Below are positions 37,576-51,689 of a stretch of DNA of 64,000 nucleotides, piece by piece. This DNA is from Prinia subflava. Taxonomy: Eukaryota > Chordata > Aves > Passeriformes > Cisticolidae. The DNA is taken from NCBI RefSeq assembly GCF_021018805.1, contig NC_086251.1:40990767-41054766 (forward strand). Reading direction: 5' to 3'. The translations under genes were made by a program, and so were the position numbers. The stretch's first letter is position 1. The number at the start of each line of letters is the position of its first letter. Under the pieces are notes generated by a model, which saw only the letters and a list, made by a program, of their open reading frames with translations, was not told the DNA's origin and did no database searches.

Positions 37576-39359
37576 GGAGGGGAGAGATAAGACACAGCTA
37601 CTCCCCCTCCTCACTCTGCCTTGCAGCCTTCTGCCTTCCCACAGAATGGGGGAGCCTGGTGGGAACCCTGCACCCCCCCGGCTGGTCTGGGTGGTGGGAG
37701 GGCTGCCGGCTCCCTCCCACCGCGGCTTAGGGCTGCTTGCTGAGGCCAAGCCAGTACTGCTCACTGGCAGCCAGGAGAGAGCGGCTCCTTGGGTTCGTAT
37801 TAAACTGTGGATCCTCAAGTTCTGCTCTTATGGTTAGGCTGAGGATTTATGGGCCTAGGTGCTTGCCCAGTGGGTCTGGCTAGCTCTGAGCATCAGAGGG
37901 CACTCCACTGGTTTGCAGTTTCGGAGTTTCCCATTGAAATGGGATCCTTTTGGTATCCTTTGATGGGCTTCTGCCATTATGCCTATACAAGTATATTCAA
38001 GCAAATGCAAGCTGTAGGACATGGCTCAAGCTTAAATGCCCCAAAGTTCTCCAACCACAGAACAAGGCCTTCTCTGTTCTGCGTCTGGGAAATAAAATAT
38101 TGCCTGTGCTCCCCACAAATTTCAGCCAGGCTGTGCCTGAGAAGGCACAAGCTGGTGGGTACCAGCACCGTGCCAGGAGCCTCCCCATGCTCAAAAAGGC
38201 CCAGTACTAGAGCCTGTGCCCTAAATTCACTTGTGTGGATGCAGCCTTGTGGTTTCCTTCTTGACCTGTTTGGTGAGTGACTTTTGATCTCAGGATATTG
38301 GAGTTACCAGGGAAAGCCACGTAGCAATAAAAATGTTGCAGAGATGCTCAGGAGAAGACTGTGGTACAAGACACAAAGATCCTGATAAAGGCTGTGAGAA
38401 AAATGTAGGTGCATGCTGAGTGCAGGTAACTTCTGTTCTTTTTGGCTTCATGCTGTGCTTAGCTGATGCTTGTTTGGCCCTAGAAGAAGATGGATGCAGT
38501 GTCTCTTACCTTTATACTGACGTGCACAACAGTGCTTGTGCTGTGGCTAGTGCTGTTCCCAGTCTGCCGTTTAGAGGAGGATAGTGGGTTGGGTGGCCCT
38601 TTGGACTAAGCTGGTACAGCCTGTTTCTCCCATGCTCCTGGCAGCTTGTGATGGTGTGCTTTTGCTGTGCTTACCATGGGTTGCACATGGAGGCTGGGTT
38701 GAAGGCCCCAGAGAAGCCACAGCAGGGTGCCGATGCTCAAACTGTCCAGGGACATTCACCTGGTCTTACAGTGCCCAAAGTGTGCACTAAACCTGTCAGA
38801 AACCTCCACCATAACCTCTGGGGTTGTTGAGACCTATGAGTTGTCACCTAGACTAGGAGAACCAAGATGATCTGGTTCTATGATCATATAATCTACTGAT
38901 CTACCCTGTGATTTCCCTTAGTTTTAGCTCTGTTGAGCCTTGATGTAGTGCAAATATAACCCAAATTTCTTCTTCGGTAAAATACCCAGCACCACTTTTA
39001 TTTCTTGTGCCAAACCCAACCACAAGAAACACACACCTAAGAAATGGCAGTTCCCATTCACATATTCTAGTATGGTGTTTTTAAAACCCAGTGACAACTT
39101 GGTAGCTACTTAAATCCAGATGAGATGAACACAGATACAAGCAGAAACAGTCCATTCCACCCTTGAATAGTCAGTCTCTTTACCTAAGAATTCTGGTCCC
39201 TTATGGGGAACAAACTCAGCTCTGCTTATCTTTGTTGGTGTTCTGTTAATTTCAGTGAAAAGAAGCACACTACTGCCTGGGTTTATTTCATGCAGTGTAC
39301 ATTTTCTCTGCCATTAGGTTGTCTCAGGGACAGGCTTCTGTCGAGTTTCTGGGGTGTCT
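37576..39359. other. Intergenic, nothing firm
   Basis: A weak resemblance to a CR1 tail (GATCTGGTTCTATGATC near 38870) is the only repeat hint. Open frames at 37849-38280 and 38584-38790 have no domain. Confidence 0.45.
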
Positions 39360-39956
39360 TCATTGAAGACTATGGCGATGGGTAGTTATAAAAGCAAGTC
39401 CTTTATTGCATGGCTAAATCAGTCCCATGAAGGCAAAGTTGTTACAGTCCAAGCCGGGATGCAGAAAACCTCTAACACAATCTCGAAGCAGCAGGTCCAA
39501 GCAGAAGCAGCAGCAACAGTGCCCGCAGTCTGTGTCCCGTGAGCATCTTTATCAGTAGCAGTCATAGCAGTAGCAAAAACAACGGCATCAGTGTTTTTGT
39601 GAGTCCGTGTGTGTTCTCAAAGTAGTGTATTTTTATTCTGATTTTAGCCAATTAGGTACTTACACAGATTTTCTATAGTCTTGCTGGGCCAATCCTAAAT
39701 TAAGATTGATGTGCAACAATTTACATAAATTCTTACACAAATTCTACGTATATAGCTCTATATGTTCTATCTAGGAATTTTCAGCTAGGCTACATAATTT
39801 TTGTTATGACTAGAGTTTAACTAACTTTGCAAAAGGCAATGCCACTAAACTTTAAACTAGATTTTAGATCCTTTTCTTATTAACTAACTCAGTCTCTTAT
39901 TTACTAAAGTACTTAAAAAATCCTTATTTTAAAACTAAACTTGCATTTCTACCTCA
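39360..39956 (-). mobile_element. Solo LTR of an endogenous retrovirus
   Basis: About 595 bp. Read on the minus strand, it starts TGAGGTAGAAATGCAAG and carries an AATAAA signal (complement of TTTATT at 39402-39407) followed by GGACTTGC, with the end near AGTCTTCA. That is the layout of U3, R and a short U5. TGTCT occurs at both sides (39355-39359 and 39957-39961) and may be the 5-bp target duplication, although the U5 end then lacks a canonical CA. No gag, pol or env is attached, so recombination between two LTRs probably removed the body. Confidence 0.65.
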
Positions 39957-41434
39957 TGTCTGTGTGGATTTATGTATTTTAGTTTCTCTGAAGGTTCTAA
40001 TTCAATTCTCACATTTCTGGGCACTCTTGGGCCTATATGGATTTGGCCCAAGGGGATTCATACTCCAACAGGCTTCATTGTCACCTTTGAGGATATAATG
40101 GAGACATTTCCAATGTCCAGCAACTCCCCTATGCTCTGTGTTGGTGCTGTAACCTCATGGTTTCCCTTGCACACAAACTCTGCATTTCTTCCTTTAGCTG
40201 CTTCTGGCAGCTCACCATTGCACAGTTCTTGCCTATGGCCAGGAAGAGCATCATCTGTCTGCTACATCTGGAGCTGCCATCCTGCCTTCTCCCGGGGAGC
40301 CCAAGGGGGCCTTTTCAGAGCACCACAGCAGCAGTTGTGACAGGAGAAATTTAGGCTGGGGAGAGGTACCTCGACTTCTGCTAGTTCTAATTGCAAGGAA
40401 GAATCTTGCTGAATTTTAAGAGGCAATATCTTGATTTTTATTTAGCCTACAGAAGGCTAAACATGACTTGGCATCCCCTTGCTCAAATGTTGTCATTAAG
40501 TACTCAGAAGTAAGTACCCAGATACCTGGAATCAGATGAGGGAGAGTATCTGAAAGAGGTAAAGAGTTTCTCATCGTGGTGGAGAGAGTGTCCAAGCTCT
40601 GTGTAACTATATGCAGCCACCCAACCTTTCCTTCTGCCTGAGAAGCTAAGGCTGAATTAGCCTTTGGGTGCAGCAGCAGAACTGCTGGGGATGTCCTCAA
40701 TTAGCTGAGGCGATCCTTACAAGGAACTGTGGATGCTTTGGCCTTTTCTCTCCAAGCCTTCCTCTCACTTCATACATGGCTAGGATTTAACAAGCATCAC
40801 CCCATTAATCCTGCTCCTTGCCAGTGTTTCAGGAAATGACAGTGTCACAGCCCTGCAAAGATACTTGGGTGAGCTGCACTGCTGCATATGCATGGCCTTC
40901 TGGCCTGGCATGGATGTCCCTACAGTGTCATCAGCTATGGTGAGGTGCTGTGACAGCTCCCCTACTACTCTCTTATCTCCTTGGTTCAGTCTCAAATCCT
41001 CAGGTTTTGGCACCTCCACACTCTTCCTCAACGGAGAACTAGAGATCTTAGGTGGGTAGTCACATGTTAGATGATAGAAGACAGATCTTGAAGAAGAAAT
41101 GAGCACTTCAGGCCTTGCCTTGCTTTAGTAATGCTCTTGGGAGGCAGTTTTTGTGGATGTGCTGTTTGGCCTTCTGACAGCTGTGTCTCCTTTATGCTCT
41201 CTGTTAGAGCCCCTTTTGTGTGTTGCAGAAGATGTCGTTAGGAGCAGGCCACAAAACTGTTGAAAACATCTTTCCTGTGCATCTTTCTCACACACCCCTT
41301 CCATCACTACCCATCCCCACACAGGGATTCCATTTGCACTTCCCACTCCCACAACTACACACAATGACACAAATGCACCGGAGTCTTATTTTCTGTGTTC
41401 CCTGACCTTCCCTTCCTCCTCCCATCTGTTTGTT
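39957..41434. other. Intergenic, nothing recognised
   Basis: Unique-looking; a CA/CCCA-rich stretch lies at about 41280-41380. No gene. Confidence 0.5.
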
Positions 41435-41730
41435 GAATAATTCCTGTCTAAGTAACTTTCTCTGGGCAGCCCCTGGGCTGGGGCACAGGGACTTGCCCCC
41501 TCTCCCGCCTGGCTGGCCAGGGGGCCTTTGAACATGTGTTTCTGGGAGGCAGACACCAGCTGGCTGGGTGACATTTGCATAGTCAGCTAAAAGCCCATGA
41601 GCTGAACTGGGAACGTCTGGAGGAGCCTGTGGCAGGATGGAGGGAATAGGGAAGCGCTGGTCAGCTCGAGGTCAGCTGGAACAGATTTCTCAACAAACAG
41701 ACAGATGGTGAAAGGAGATGAGGGGTGGGG
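41435..41730. promoter_or_regulatory. Possible conserved non-coding element
   Basis: Repeat-free block including GGTGACATTTGCATAGTCAG (ATTTGCATA, an octamer-like site, near 41573) and GGTCAGCTCGAGGTCAGC, a direct repeat of GGTCAGCT/GGTCAGC near 41660. Inference only. Confidence 0.22.
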
Positions 41731-44700
41731 GGAGCATGCAAAGGCTCCTACATGAAATATATAACTCGCTAAATGCAGTATAAGTGACCAGTGTGCCTAT
41801 GGGCATGGCAGTCACCGTGCTGCTTCCTTTCAGTCCTGTGGGGTGGATGCATGGGGTGAGCACAGGCTCTCATTGCTCTTCGTGCCAGGAAGGGGAACAG
41901 GCTGGACCATGGAGCGGGGAAGGGGCCGGGAGAGGTGTGGGACTCCATGGGGTCCCAATGCTGTGAAGCAGGAGCTGGGGGCTCCATGCAGCCTCTGCAG
42001 TGAGCCAAAGGAGCCCTGCTGCTGGACCTCCATCCAGGCACCAGCAGGGCTGCATGACTGTGAGGACTGACCCCCAGTTTGTCTGGCCATACTGACCTCA
42101 CAAAGCATCACTCAGCTCAGCAGGTTTGGGACTGGGGCTTGTACAGCCCCAAGCACAAGGTACCCTCATTGTACAGATCCTCCCATCCTGTTCCTGCCTG
42201 CTTGTCCCCCTACTCCAGCTAATTTCATTGGACTGAAAATAATAAAGCAATCTGTATGGTTTTGCTCCTACAAGGACATGTCTTTGCCATTCCAAAATAA
42301 CAGCAAAACATATTTATGAGCCCCTGCACTGCCTTTGCCCTCTCTGCTGATCACTGTTCCCGGCTGCCTGCCTGCTTTCATGCTCTTTTCTGTCTGCACA
42401 GCCCATTCCTCAGGACAGAAAATACACTTTATTTTTTCATCCCACAGCACCATTTGGAGCACTGGAGAAAAAAACCCAAAACACTCCCTTAGCATGGGAA
42501 TTGCTCAGGTAGAGAGAACTGACTTTTGGTCCCCAGTGCTGAGAGTGGCCACAATTGAATACTTCAGGATAAAAAGGCCAGGAAACACTATAATGGACAA
42601 TTAGGGGCTAAGCCATCCAGAGATTACTGTTTTTCTCCTTCCAAGGTGTTTTGCAGTTGCCACATGTCCTTGACCAGAAAGGTTCATAAATTACATGCTG
42701 TCTTTAAAATCCTGGGCTTACATCCTCCATGTACCATTGGTAACTGCTAGAGGCTAGTTATGCACTGTAGTATGAGGTATTCCCATTACACACCCTTTTT
42801 GTTTTATTCTTCAGGAGAAATGTAAATGCAATGCATTTATGTAATTTTTAATGCACTTTGGGTTTTACCTTTTTTTTCCTAATGCTGTTGCCTAGATGGT
42901 GCTAAATCCTCTCCTGGGGTATACAAACACATGTAACACATGTTCCCCATGATGAATGCAGGCAGACAGATGTTATGGGAATGTGTAAGGAAGGCTGTCA
43001 CTCAGGCCAGCTAGAGCAGGGAAATTGCACATAAACTCCATGTGTATGACCCCATCCCATGGAAAGGGGGTCTGTACGTTAAGCAAAACTGACAAGGTTC
43101 TGATGGCACCAATATTAATTGCCCTGGTCTCACTTGGGACCCACCCCCAGGAGCTTCATTTAAGCTCATCCTGGGCCACTCATCACCCTCCTGAGCTGTG
43201 CTGTAGTTCTGCCTCTCTCTAGCTTGGCCTCATTTCCTGACCTCAGACCTATGCTGCAGCAGTCTTCAGCCCCAGATCTTGCTGGTCCTGAGACTCTCTC
43301 CCAGGATGAACCCTGGGCCTGGTTTGTTGCTTTCCATGCTATGGCTGTGGCTGGGCCCTGTAACCAGGACTCAGCTTTGCCTCTGAGCACCTGCTCCTGG
43401 TGCAGGACCATGCTTTGATTGGTGAGGACACTGTCTGGGCTGGGATCATCCTTGGCTATGATCTCATGCCAGAATGTCATTGTCACTTTTACCTTGTCCT
43501 GGCTTAGCTTTTGCAGCAGCCTCTTTCATGGTGATGATTTTTTTATTTTGACAGTCCAAGTAATGGTGTCTTTTTTCTCACAATTATATTCAGAGATTTA
43601 TAGTAGGCTAAGGATGGCTGGTTTTCTTTTAGAAAAGTATTTCTGAGTTGTCCTCAGTTTTCTCTCTTTTTTGATCTTCCAGTTTAGTTTGTTCCCTGTA
43701 GCTTGGAGAATGCTGATGGGCAGAAGCCACTTACAGTCTAGACTGTTGAGGACATTGGTCAGTGGTATAATCCTCTGCACTCTGAGCAGTAAACACAGAA
43801 ATTCCCCCTGACTGCTCAGATCCTGCCTGCAGCTTCCCCAGTTAACTGTAGAGCTTTTTAATGTAAGAACATGTATCTGGAAGAAAGGGATCTTGTCTTT
43901 CAACAACACTGCCTGAATTTCTAACCTATTGAGTACTTTTTTTAACCCATAGTTTATCAAATAATTGACTCCTCCAAAGTACCAGGTAGTCTGAACTCAC
44001 CCAAGCTCTCTTTGCATTTGATCTAGATGTCTCTGTTCTGATATATTGGAAATGGAGCAAGAGAGATGTCCTTTGCAGTCAGGGAAGTGTCATGCATGCC
44101 TGTTACAAGATAGAAATAGTAGTTGTAATTAGAGCTCACTATATATGAAGCAAAAGGAAATGTACTGCCGTTGTTTTTCTCAAAAAGTCTTGAATTTGGT
44201 CCTCAGGGCCTTATTTATCACTTGGAAATATTCACATGCCCATTGGGATTTCATCTGAACACTTGCAATTCCCCCAAGTTTTCTGAATTCTCACAGAGGA
44301 GGCTTTTCTGTCTAAGGCGTAAGCTGTTCTGTTGTTCTGTGCCTCATGTTTGTCCTCTAAACGGGGAAGAGAAATGTTCAGTGCAAGTGTCCCATGCAGC
44401 TGTCAGAAAGCTGCATTTGTGCTGTGTGGGGAAGTGTGGTGGGGTGCAGCAGGGCACAGGGAGGGTTCACTACACAGGCTGTTCTCACCTGCCCCTTGTT
44501 CTTGTTTGGGTCAGACATGCTCCTCAGTTTGAATGCACCTCTGCACTCTGCTGCACTACCTGAATTACCACCAAGGAAGTATGCAGGGAAGGAGAAAGTG
44601 AGCTGATGCCAGCTCTCTCTTCATACACATGTGCACACCTTATCACAAACCCTGCCAGCTCCCAGAAATCTGAGTGGTTTTGTACCTCCGAACTTAAATG

Positions 44701-47390
44701 TGTGCTTCCCGCTCTATGGGCAGCTGCTGCCAAATGCCCAGCTCACGTATTGTTTTATGAATCCCTTGCTTCTGTGAGACTTTATTATTATTATTCTTTG
44801 AGCTAAAATGGATCCATGACCTTGTGGGACAAGGACATCGGCCTGGCTGGCAGTGTACATGCTTTCTTGTGCTTGCGCTCTCCCTCCCCTCCACAATTAC
44901 TCTTCATGCAGCACAGAAAATAAAGCATTCCAGCAAAATATGACTGCCCCTCTCTCAATGGGAGGTCACCAAGGCTTGGGCTAGCACAAGAAAAAGAAAG
45001 CCCAGGGAAAGAGCTGCTGCTTTTTGATTTACGTGCTGGCTGGGCAAAAGGAGAGACTGCTGAGCGAACGGAAGGTACTGCGGGAGCTGCTAATTGAGTA
45101 ATCGCAGCTCAGAGCTGCAGAGAAGGTGGCAGGAGCAGGCAAGAGAGACCTTCTCTCCTGGCTGATGGAAATCAAGGAGCCCTTGATTTCTTTTCTTGCT
45201 GTGGGTTTGAGAGCAACAGGACAGGTCTATGCATCTGGTTTGTGACATTGCATAGCACAATTGCTGTGCCTCTGCCATAGCCAAGTCTGCTCCTGCATTT
45301 GCCTCTTTTCCTCATGTTTCCTTCCAAGCCTTTCTCATACCTGGAAAGTTTTATGCACTAATTGCGTATCTGAATGAACAAATACTTTTGGCTCTGTGTC
45401 CAGCCCTTGATGCAAATATTTGGGAAGTTGGAACAGCTTGCCTTCTCCCTGTGCTGAGCATGGGATGCTCATCATGAGCATGCCCTTATGCACACTCCAT
45501 CATCCTTTCTGTTCCCATCTGGACACTAGGGTTTTGAGACAGAATTCAGCAAGAGCCAAAATCACTCCTTCTTCCTGCAGCTGAATGCAAGATGCTGCAG
45601 TTGCCAGGGTTGTGCAAGGGGAATATGACCTCTCTTGGTATTGCCGGGCTCAGACAGGGACCTGCTCTTCCTTGCTCCTGCCTCTGTCCACACTGAGCTG
45701 GCGGCCACTGAAATCTCTGCCTGAATGCAAATTTCAGGCACATGGTCCACATTGCCATCAAGATGAACCTTACTTCCCAGCACTGGCAATAATCCATTCC
45801 CCACATGCTGAATCATATGCCTTATCCCAGGACTGTGCTGGAGCTCAGACAGCTGCAAATAGGAGAGGGTGTGGGAAAGACCTGAGCCCAGGCCACTTGC
45901 CTTTGTCAGTTTTTCTGAACTCCATAAGTCTGGCATAATCATTCCTCTGAATCTGAATACCACTCCTCCACCTCCTTCATGGATGAGCAGATATTATTGT
46001 GATAAGCTTGTGTTTTTCTCCTATTCAGGAGGAAGGCTGTTACTGCACTAGTCAGAGCAATCATGACATTTGTTTCTGCCTGTGAGGGATGCTCAGAGAG
46101 GGAGGACAGGCAGAGTCCTTCCAGCATCACTAGAGGTCTCTCTTTATCTGTATGTGCTTGTCTGCAGGCCAATGGGAGAAAAATACACTTGCTCAGAATA
46201 ATTTCTTTATCTGCTTCTTGACATGTCACAGCCCCATAGAGCATGCAAGCCCAGGAAGTCATAGGGCTGAGTTCTCTTTGGCTCAGTTTCTCTGGAGAGT
46301 CTCTGTCTGGGATCAGTCTTCTGCTGATCAGCTCTCCCAAGCCCTCATCTTCTCCCAGTACTCTTCTAAGCTCGTCAGGGCTCTTCAGCTGGGTGGTATC
46401 AATAGCCCTTACCCTCGATCAGCCCACCCAGGCTCAAGAAGTGATTTGCCAGAACCATGGTCTGAGCTTTCTAGCACCTAGTGAGGAGCTGGTCCTCTCC
46501 TGACGCCTCACCCTCTGGATAGGCTGTCAGCAGTGTCTCAGCTTGCCCTTCTGTTCCCATGCCTCTGCAACTCCTGTGTGCTTGATGGGTGCTGCAAAGT
46601 CCTCCAGCATCCCAGCAAAAAGCACCAGCAGCAAAATATTGATGTTGTTTGGAGTTGACAGCAGCGGAAGAAGGGAAACTGTGTTACCAGTGCTAAGATT
46701 TTTGGATCATTGGTTGTCCGCTTTCCTGTGTTTCACTTCATTGTAACACTGGTGAACCACATCCTCAAACAAAATTTGCTTTGCAGGATACCTGGAGCAC
46801 AAGGCCTTCTCAAGGAGCTAGAGTTTCCATTTTTATGAGAAACACTTTGGTCTGAGCACTGTGGCTTGTTTTCCATGAACTGTTCAGTGGCTGGCAATGA
46901 GCCACAGTGTGGTGACTGCAGACAAGCACTTCCCTTTCATGTGAGGGCCTGGGCCCAGCACTGTGATGAATGAAGCTTCAACATAGGAGACAAGTTTACT
47001 TCTATACTGGGTTTTCTTTTCCATATGGAGAGAGATACAGCAGCCATCACTATGCTGCAGGCAATGCCACAGCATCAGGACCCCTGCAGCAGTTCCGCAG
47101 GGTGATTTTGTCACGGGCAGGAGTTACCCAGCCTGTAACCAGACGCCTAGCAGGCAGCAGCTAGCCTGGCCTTGCAGGCACTGGACATGCTAAAAGCAGC
47201 CTTTGGAGTGTGCAAGTAGACTTCATGTGGCTTCCACCTCAACTCCACTGCATGCTGAACTTGTGTGTCCCCTAAATAAAATCACTAGTAGCAGGGGTGA
47301 AGGATGTGCTGCAACTTTCCCTAGCTCTGCCCAGCTCTTGTGCTCAGGTTGTTGTGTAAGGTTCTCCTTTATTTTCTTCCTTCTTTTTTC

Positions 47391-47406
47391 TTTTTTTTTT
47401 TTTTTT
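47391..47406. repeat. T16 homopolymer
   Basis: A run of 16 T preceded by a CT-rich stretch from about 47367. No SINE or LINE body is recognised next to it. Confidence 0.85.
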
Positions 47407-49037
47407 GAGGTGAGAAATGGATGAAATGTTTGTGTATAAGTAAGACTTTTAAGCATGAGGCAGACTGCAAAGCCAGGCTGTTCCTCAGAGCTCTGTCAGT
47501 GCTGCCACAGTCTCCTCTGGGCTGCTTACTGCTGGTTTAGCCCTCTTCACTGACAGGCTTGCACCTCTGAAAGCCCAGACTAGCAGTCTTGCTGCCAGCC
47601 CCCAAAATGACCTGTAGCCCTTGGTGGCAGTGATTCAGCAAGAGAAGCTGTGTGGATCTGGAAATCTAGGCCTGGTGGTGGGAAGTGAACTTTAGAGAAT
47701 CCCTGCTATGGCCTAGAAAGGTGAAAGTACTGTAGACACAGGTGCTACAGTCTGTTTGCATGTAGCTAGAGATACTGATTCTGCGATACTACTGGCCTTT
47801 TGGAAGTCTTTTAGATTAGATCTTTGTCTTGTTTTGCATTCATCAACTGCTCCCCCAGTATATCCTTGCTAACCTTCCACCGAGTAGAAAGATGGGCAAT
47901 TCATGACATGGCATATGGGTGACTGGGGAAACATGAAGAAACAGCATGTCTGCAGCTTTCTTGTGATGCATTTAACTTCTGGGCCCAGCAAGACAATGGT
48001 TGAAACAGTGGTTTGTTCATTGATTGTTTCATTTTTTACTATCTGCTCCTTTACTCTCATGCTGTGCCAAATGCCAGCAAAACCAGTGAGATTGTAATAT
48101 CCCACGCCAGGAATATTTTCTAAGAAGAGAGAGACAAATGCTTGTCTCTCATAGATAATAATGGTAGACATACCTGAGTCCTGTTCTTCATGGTGAGGTC
48201 CTGCCATCTTCTTCTCCTAGCTGCACATAAATTGATTATTTTTATTCTATTCCTTTGGCAAATTTCCTGAATTTCCCAAAGATTTTTTACCTTTTTTTCC
48301 TTTACCTGCTACTTTTGCATCCTGCTGTGGGCTCTTCTGTGAGGAGCACTGCTAGATAAGATGGAGTTAGGTGTTCTGAATGCTGGAATCCTGTAAGTGT
48401 GTGAGGCCTGATGGTGACAGTGATGTGGGAACCTGCATTAATGCACTGAAGAGGAGAGAAATGATGCAATAGCTGTGCACTGCTCCTCTGTGCTTGTTCC
48501 TGGAAGGGTGAGATGCAGTGGACCAGATTTGGTCTTGCTGGGTCTCTACAGCCCAGAGAACTGCTCTGAGTTGGCAGCAGAGTGGAAGCTGGGATGTGCT
48601 ACTGTCATTTGTCTTTCTCATAGATTTTTCCCTTGGATTATCTCTGTTTGAGAGACCTCAAAAGGAAGAAAATGGTTCCTAGGGCAGCTTTTCTTCTGCA
48701 TACATGTAGCCTCACTCAGATCAATGTTGGGTACATTTACAAAATCAGACAGCTTAGTAAAGGCTTAAGAACATAAACTAGATCTGCAGAGGAGGGGGGT
48801 GCTTTGGTTTCCCAGGCAAGAATTCTTTCACAGAGGCCACTGTGTAGTAGCCAGTTCAAACGTATCTCCAAAAGAACCTCTGGCAAAACATCGTGTCAGA
48901 TGGTATCCTTTGCTGTCCCATGGATTCCAGACTTGGTGTTTGGCTACAGTATGCACGGTGAAAGAGAGTCAGTGCTTGAGATACAAAGATCATCTGAATT
49001 TGTTGCTTGGGAAATGGACAGCTTCCCAAAGAGGAAG

Positions 49038-49069
49038 TACATTAACTGAGTACCGATACATTAACTGAG
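49038..49069 (+). repeat. 13-bp direct repeat, 19-bp period
   Basis: TACATTAACTGAG occurs at 49038-49050 and again at 49057-49069. Probably a small local duplication. Confidence 0.8.
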
Positions 49070-49559
49070 ATCCAAGACCCAGAAAGGGTGGACACGAGGG
49101 ATGTGCCACATCAGTTTTTTTTACATGGTGCACTGGTATGTAAAACCTGAATATATTTATCCTGTGACCTTGCATCCACCAGGGAACTGGAAGAATTCAG
49201 CAGATATATTGTGAGCTGGGGAAAAAGGGGTTTGTCACCCACAGACCAGGCACTTGCCTTTCTTTACCTGCTTTCAGTGCAGTGTGGTTTGTGCACAGGT
49301 GTATTAATATACCTGTTATGTATGAGAGAAACAGAAAGAGTGACACCAGCTGCTGCTGGTTGCAGCGGGATTTAAGAAGCCTAAAAGCCTGGCTGTAGAT
49401 ATATTTAACCCTACTCTGCTGTGTCTGTGCATCTCAGAGATTACTGTACATGTTTGCAGGCACACAGGCAATTATCTGCCTGCATTTTTCTGTGTGCTTA
49501 TGTGTTGGTTAGCATCTCCATGCACCCAATGTCTGCCTGGGGGTAGAGTACAGTGCTGT

Positions 49560-49790
49560 GACCAGGAATGTCCTGAAGCCAAAGCTGCTGTAGTAATTAC
49601 AGCAGATAAACTGCTCTGCTTGAGGGTTGCTGTCCACACCAGACTGTGAGGCAGGCAGCGTGGCTTTACCACTGAAGTCTATTCATTTTAATAAGAGGGA
49701 CACCCTGTGTTATTAAGAAGAGTGTTTATTACTGTCGCAGCACGCTGACAGCAGCTTCCATCATCGTTAAAAGGCAGATGCGGGGGAGGA
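49560..49790. promoter_or_regulatory. Possible conserved non-coding element
   Basis: Includes GTAGTAATTACAGCAGATAA (about 49590), CATTTTAATAAGAGGG (about 49686) and CATCATCGTTAAAAGGC (about 49760). AT-rich homeobox cores with retained CpGs; inference from composition. Confidence 0.28.
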
Positions 49791-51689
49791 GGGTAGGGAG
49801 CGATGTGTTCCTGTCTCAGAGGGTAGGACCCAGCTGGGGAGGAGGCTGAGGGCTTTCCCCTCAGCCCAAAAGGAAGTTACCAGTGGAGAGGAAGCCTTCA
49901 GGGAGTATGGAGAGGGAAGTGTGGTTCAGTCTAATCCTCAGGTTCCAGCCTGAATGAAGTCTGTTATATGAGAGAGAGCCTTACCTGCCTCATGCTGTGC
50001 AGGGACTGGGAGGCTGCAGGTAGTGGTAGGGAAACTGAGGAGGGCAGCAGCACTGGGTACTAGATGGGAGAGGAGGGTATAGGATATCCGTAGGATGCTG
50101 ATGTGGCTGCTTGGTCCAGGAGAAAAGTCTTAGCACCTCTCTTCACTCTCCTATTTAGCGGTGGCACCAGCACTGAACTGTATGGTTTGTACAGCCCTGT
50201 CTGGGGCCCCTCACCTGTGACATGTGAGAGGACATCTTAGTGTACAGAAAGCAGGCTCTGACTCAGGGAATGGGACAAGCAGACCTTCACACATCGCTGT
50301 CTGTCCACACCTCTCATTTTAGCAGTTGTCTCATAAATGAGATATCTGGCATAATGCTGGAGTTTATGGGTCTCAGGGAAGAGTAGGAGGAGTTGGTCAA
50401 GAGGTGATGCTTATGCACAGAGTGAAGAACCAACATTAATAAATGGGTCTGTGGATGTTTTCACTATGCAAATGAGGCCTGACGTTAAAGGAGCCACTGC
50501 CAGTACAGCACAGGAGACACGGCATCAGGGTAAAAGGTCTGCACACTGCATTCCCACTCTGCCCCCAACACTTTCACATTTCTGAGCACCCAAGACATGG
50601 TTGTTCTCAGATACAGATGTTTATGGAGCCAAAGCCCTCTTGGTTACTGGGATTCACCTTTCTTATGTTCACTCAGAAACAGCTGCACTCAAAGCTGGAA
50701 AGGGACTTCATTACTCTGTTCCATGATGCCCAAAGGAAAGTCATCAAAGTTTTTGGCTTTCAGCTGAAGAGCTATAATTTTAGATACTGCTTTCAGTTTT
50801 CAAACAATAGAAAGAAAATGTACTTAAAATTTCTTTGTCTTCCTCCCACATCTTACCCTCTCCCTAATTTCTTCTCCAGTATATTCAAAACTGCCCCTAG
50901 TCCTTCTCTCTGGACTTGCTTCTCATTTCTACTCCTTCTGGGTAAAATTCCTGATTTCTCTTCTCTGAAGATTAAGTACTAGAGGAGTTACAGCACTGCT
51001 GGGGACAACAGCTCTCCCTTGCCACTTTCCCTCCTGAGGAGTACATGGATGAGGGGAACAAGATGACCTGGGGAGTGACTGTCATAGGATGGAGTTGATG
51101 ATCCAGATGGATCCTTCTGGTGCCCTTTGGCTGCTGCAACACCTGTCACAGCAGGTGTTAATGAAAAAACACACTCCCTCCTGTGCTCTGTATAAAAGTT
51201 AAAGGTCTCTGCAGCCCCAAGAGGAGCAGTTCTGTCCCAGCAGAGGTGTGATGGAGAATCAATCCTTGGTGGAAACTCCAGATGTCCTGTAACTTCATAA
51301 TGGAAGCAGCTGACTATTGTACCAGTGATTTCATCCTACCAAGCAACAGGTGAGTGTGAGGGAGTGGATGGAAAAGAGATATATGGCAGAGCAGTCTGCA
51401 GGTGAGCTGAGGGCTGGTAGAAGGCTTGGAGGAATGTGCCAGTTAAGGAGAAACCTGTGTCCTGAGCCAATGGTGTGTTCTTATGTGCAAGTCCTGCTGC
51501 AACTGTGCTCAGTAGAGATGAAGAAGGGTCCTTGTTCTGTGTGACTTAGTGCATTGCCGACTGCAGAAGCTTTTCCTGGTCAGATGCCTCTGGTGGCTGG
51601 GGATGGCTCTGGCTGCTCCCCTGGCCCTCACCCACCTCGTTGACGCTCTCCAGCCATGTGTGACATTAAGGCTCCTCCAGGTCTCAGCA
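49791..51689. other. Intergenic; octamer motif only
   Basis: An ATGCAAAT octamer lies at 50466-50473, next to GACGTTAAAGG. No gene or repeat element is recognised in the rest. Confidence 0.45.

Larger units (their letters stand above)
41731..49559. other. Intergenic, about 7.8 kb, no gene recognised
   Basis: Open frames up to about 130 codons on both strands carry no known domain and no consistent splice structure. A T16 run is at 47391-47406. The block near 45010-45130 (GATTTACGTGCTGG, CTAATTGAGTAATCGCAGC) has enhancer-like motifs. A 13-bp direct repeat is at 49038-49069. Confidence 0.5.

Noticed and set aside
38800..38900. Possible CR1 tail (GGTTCTATGATC)
   Set aside because: Too short, with no matching upstream CR1 sequence.
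50466..50473. ATGCAAAT octamer
   Set aside because: A single 8-bp motif is expected by chance in a window of this size.
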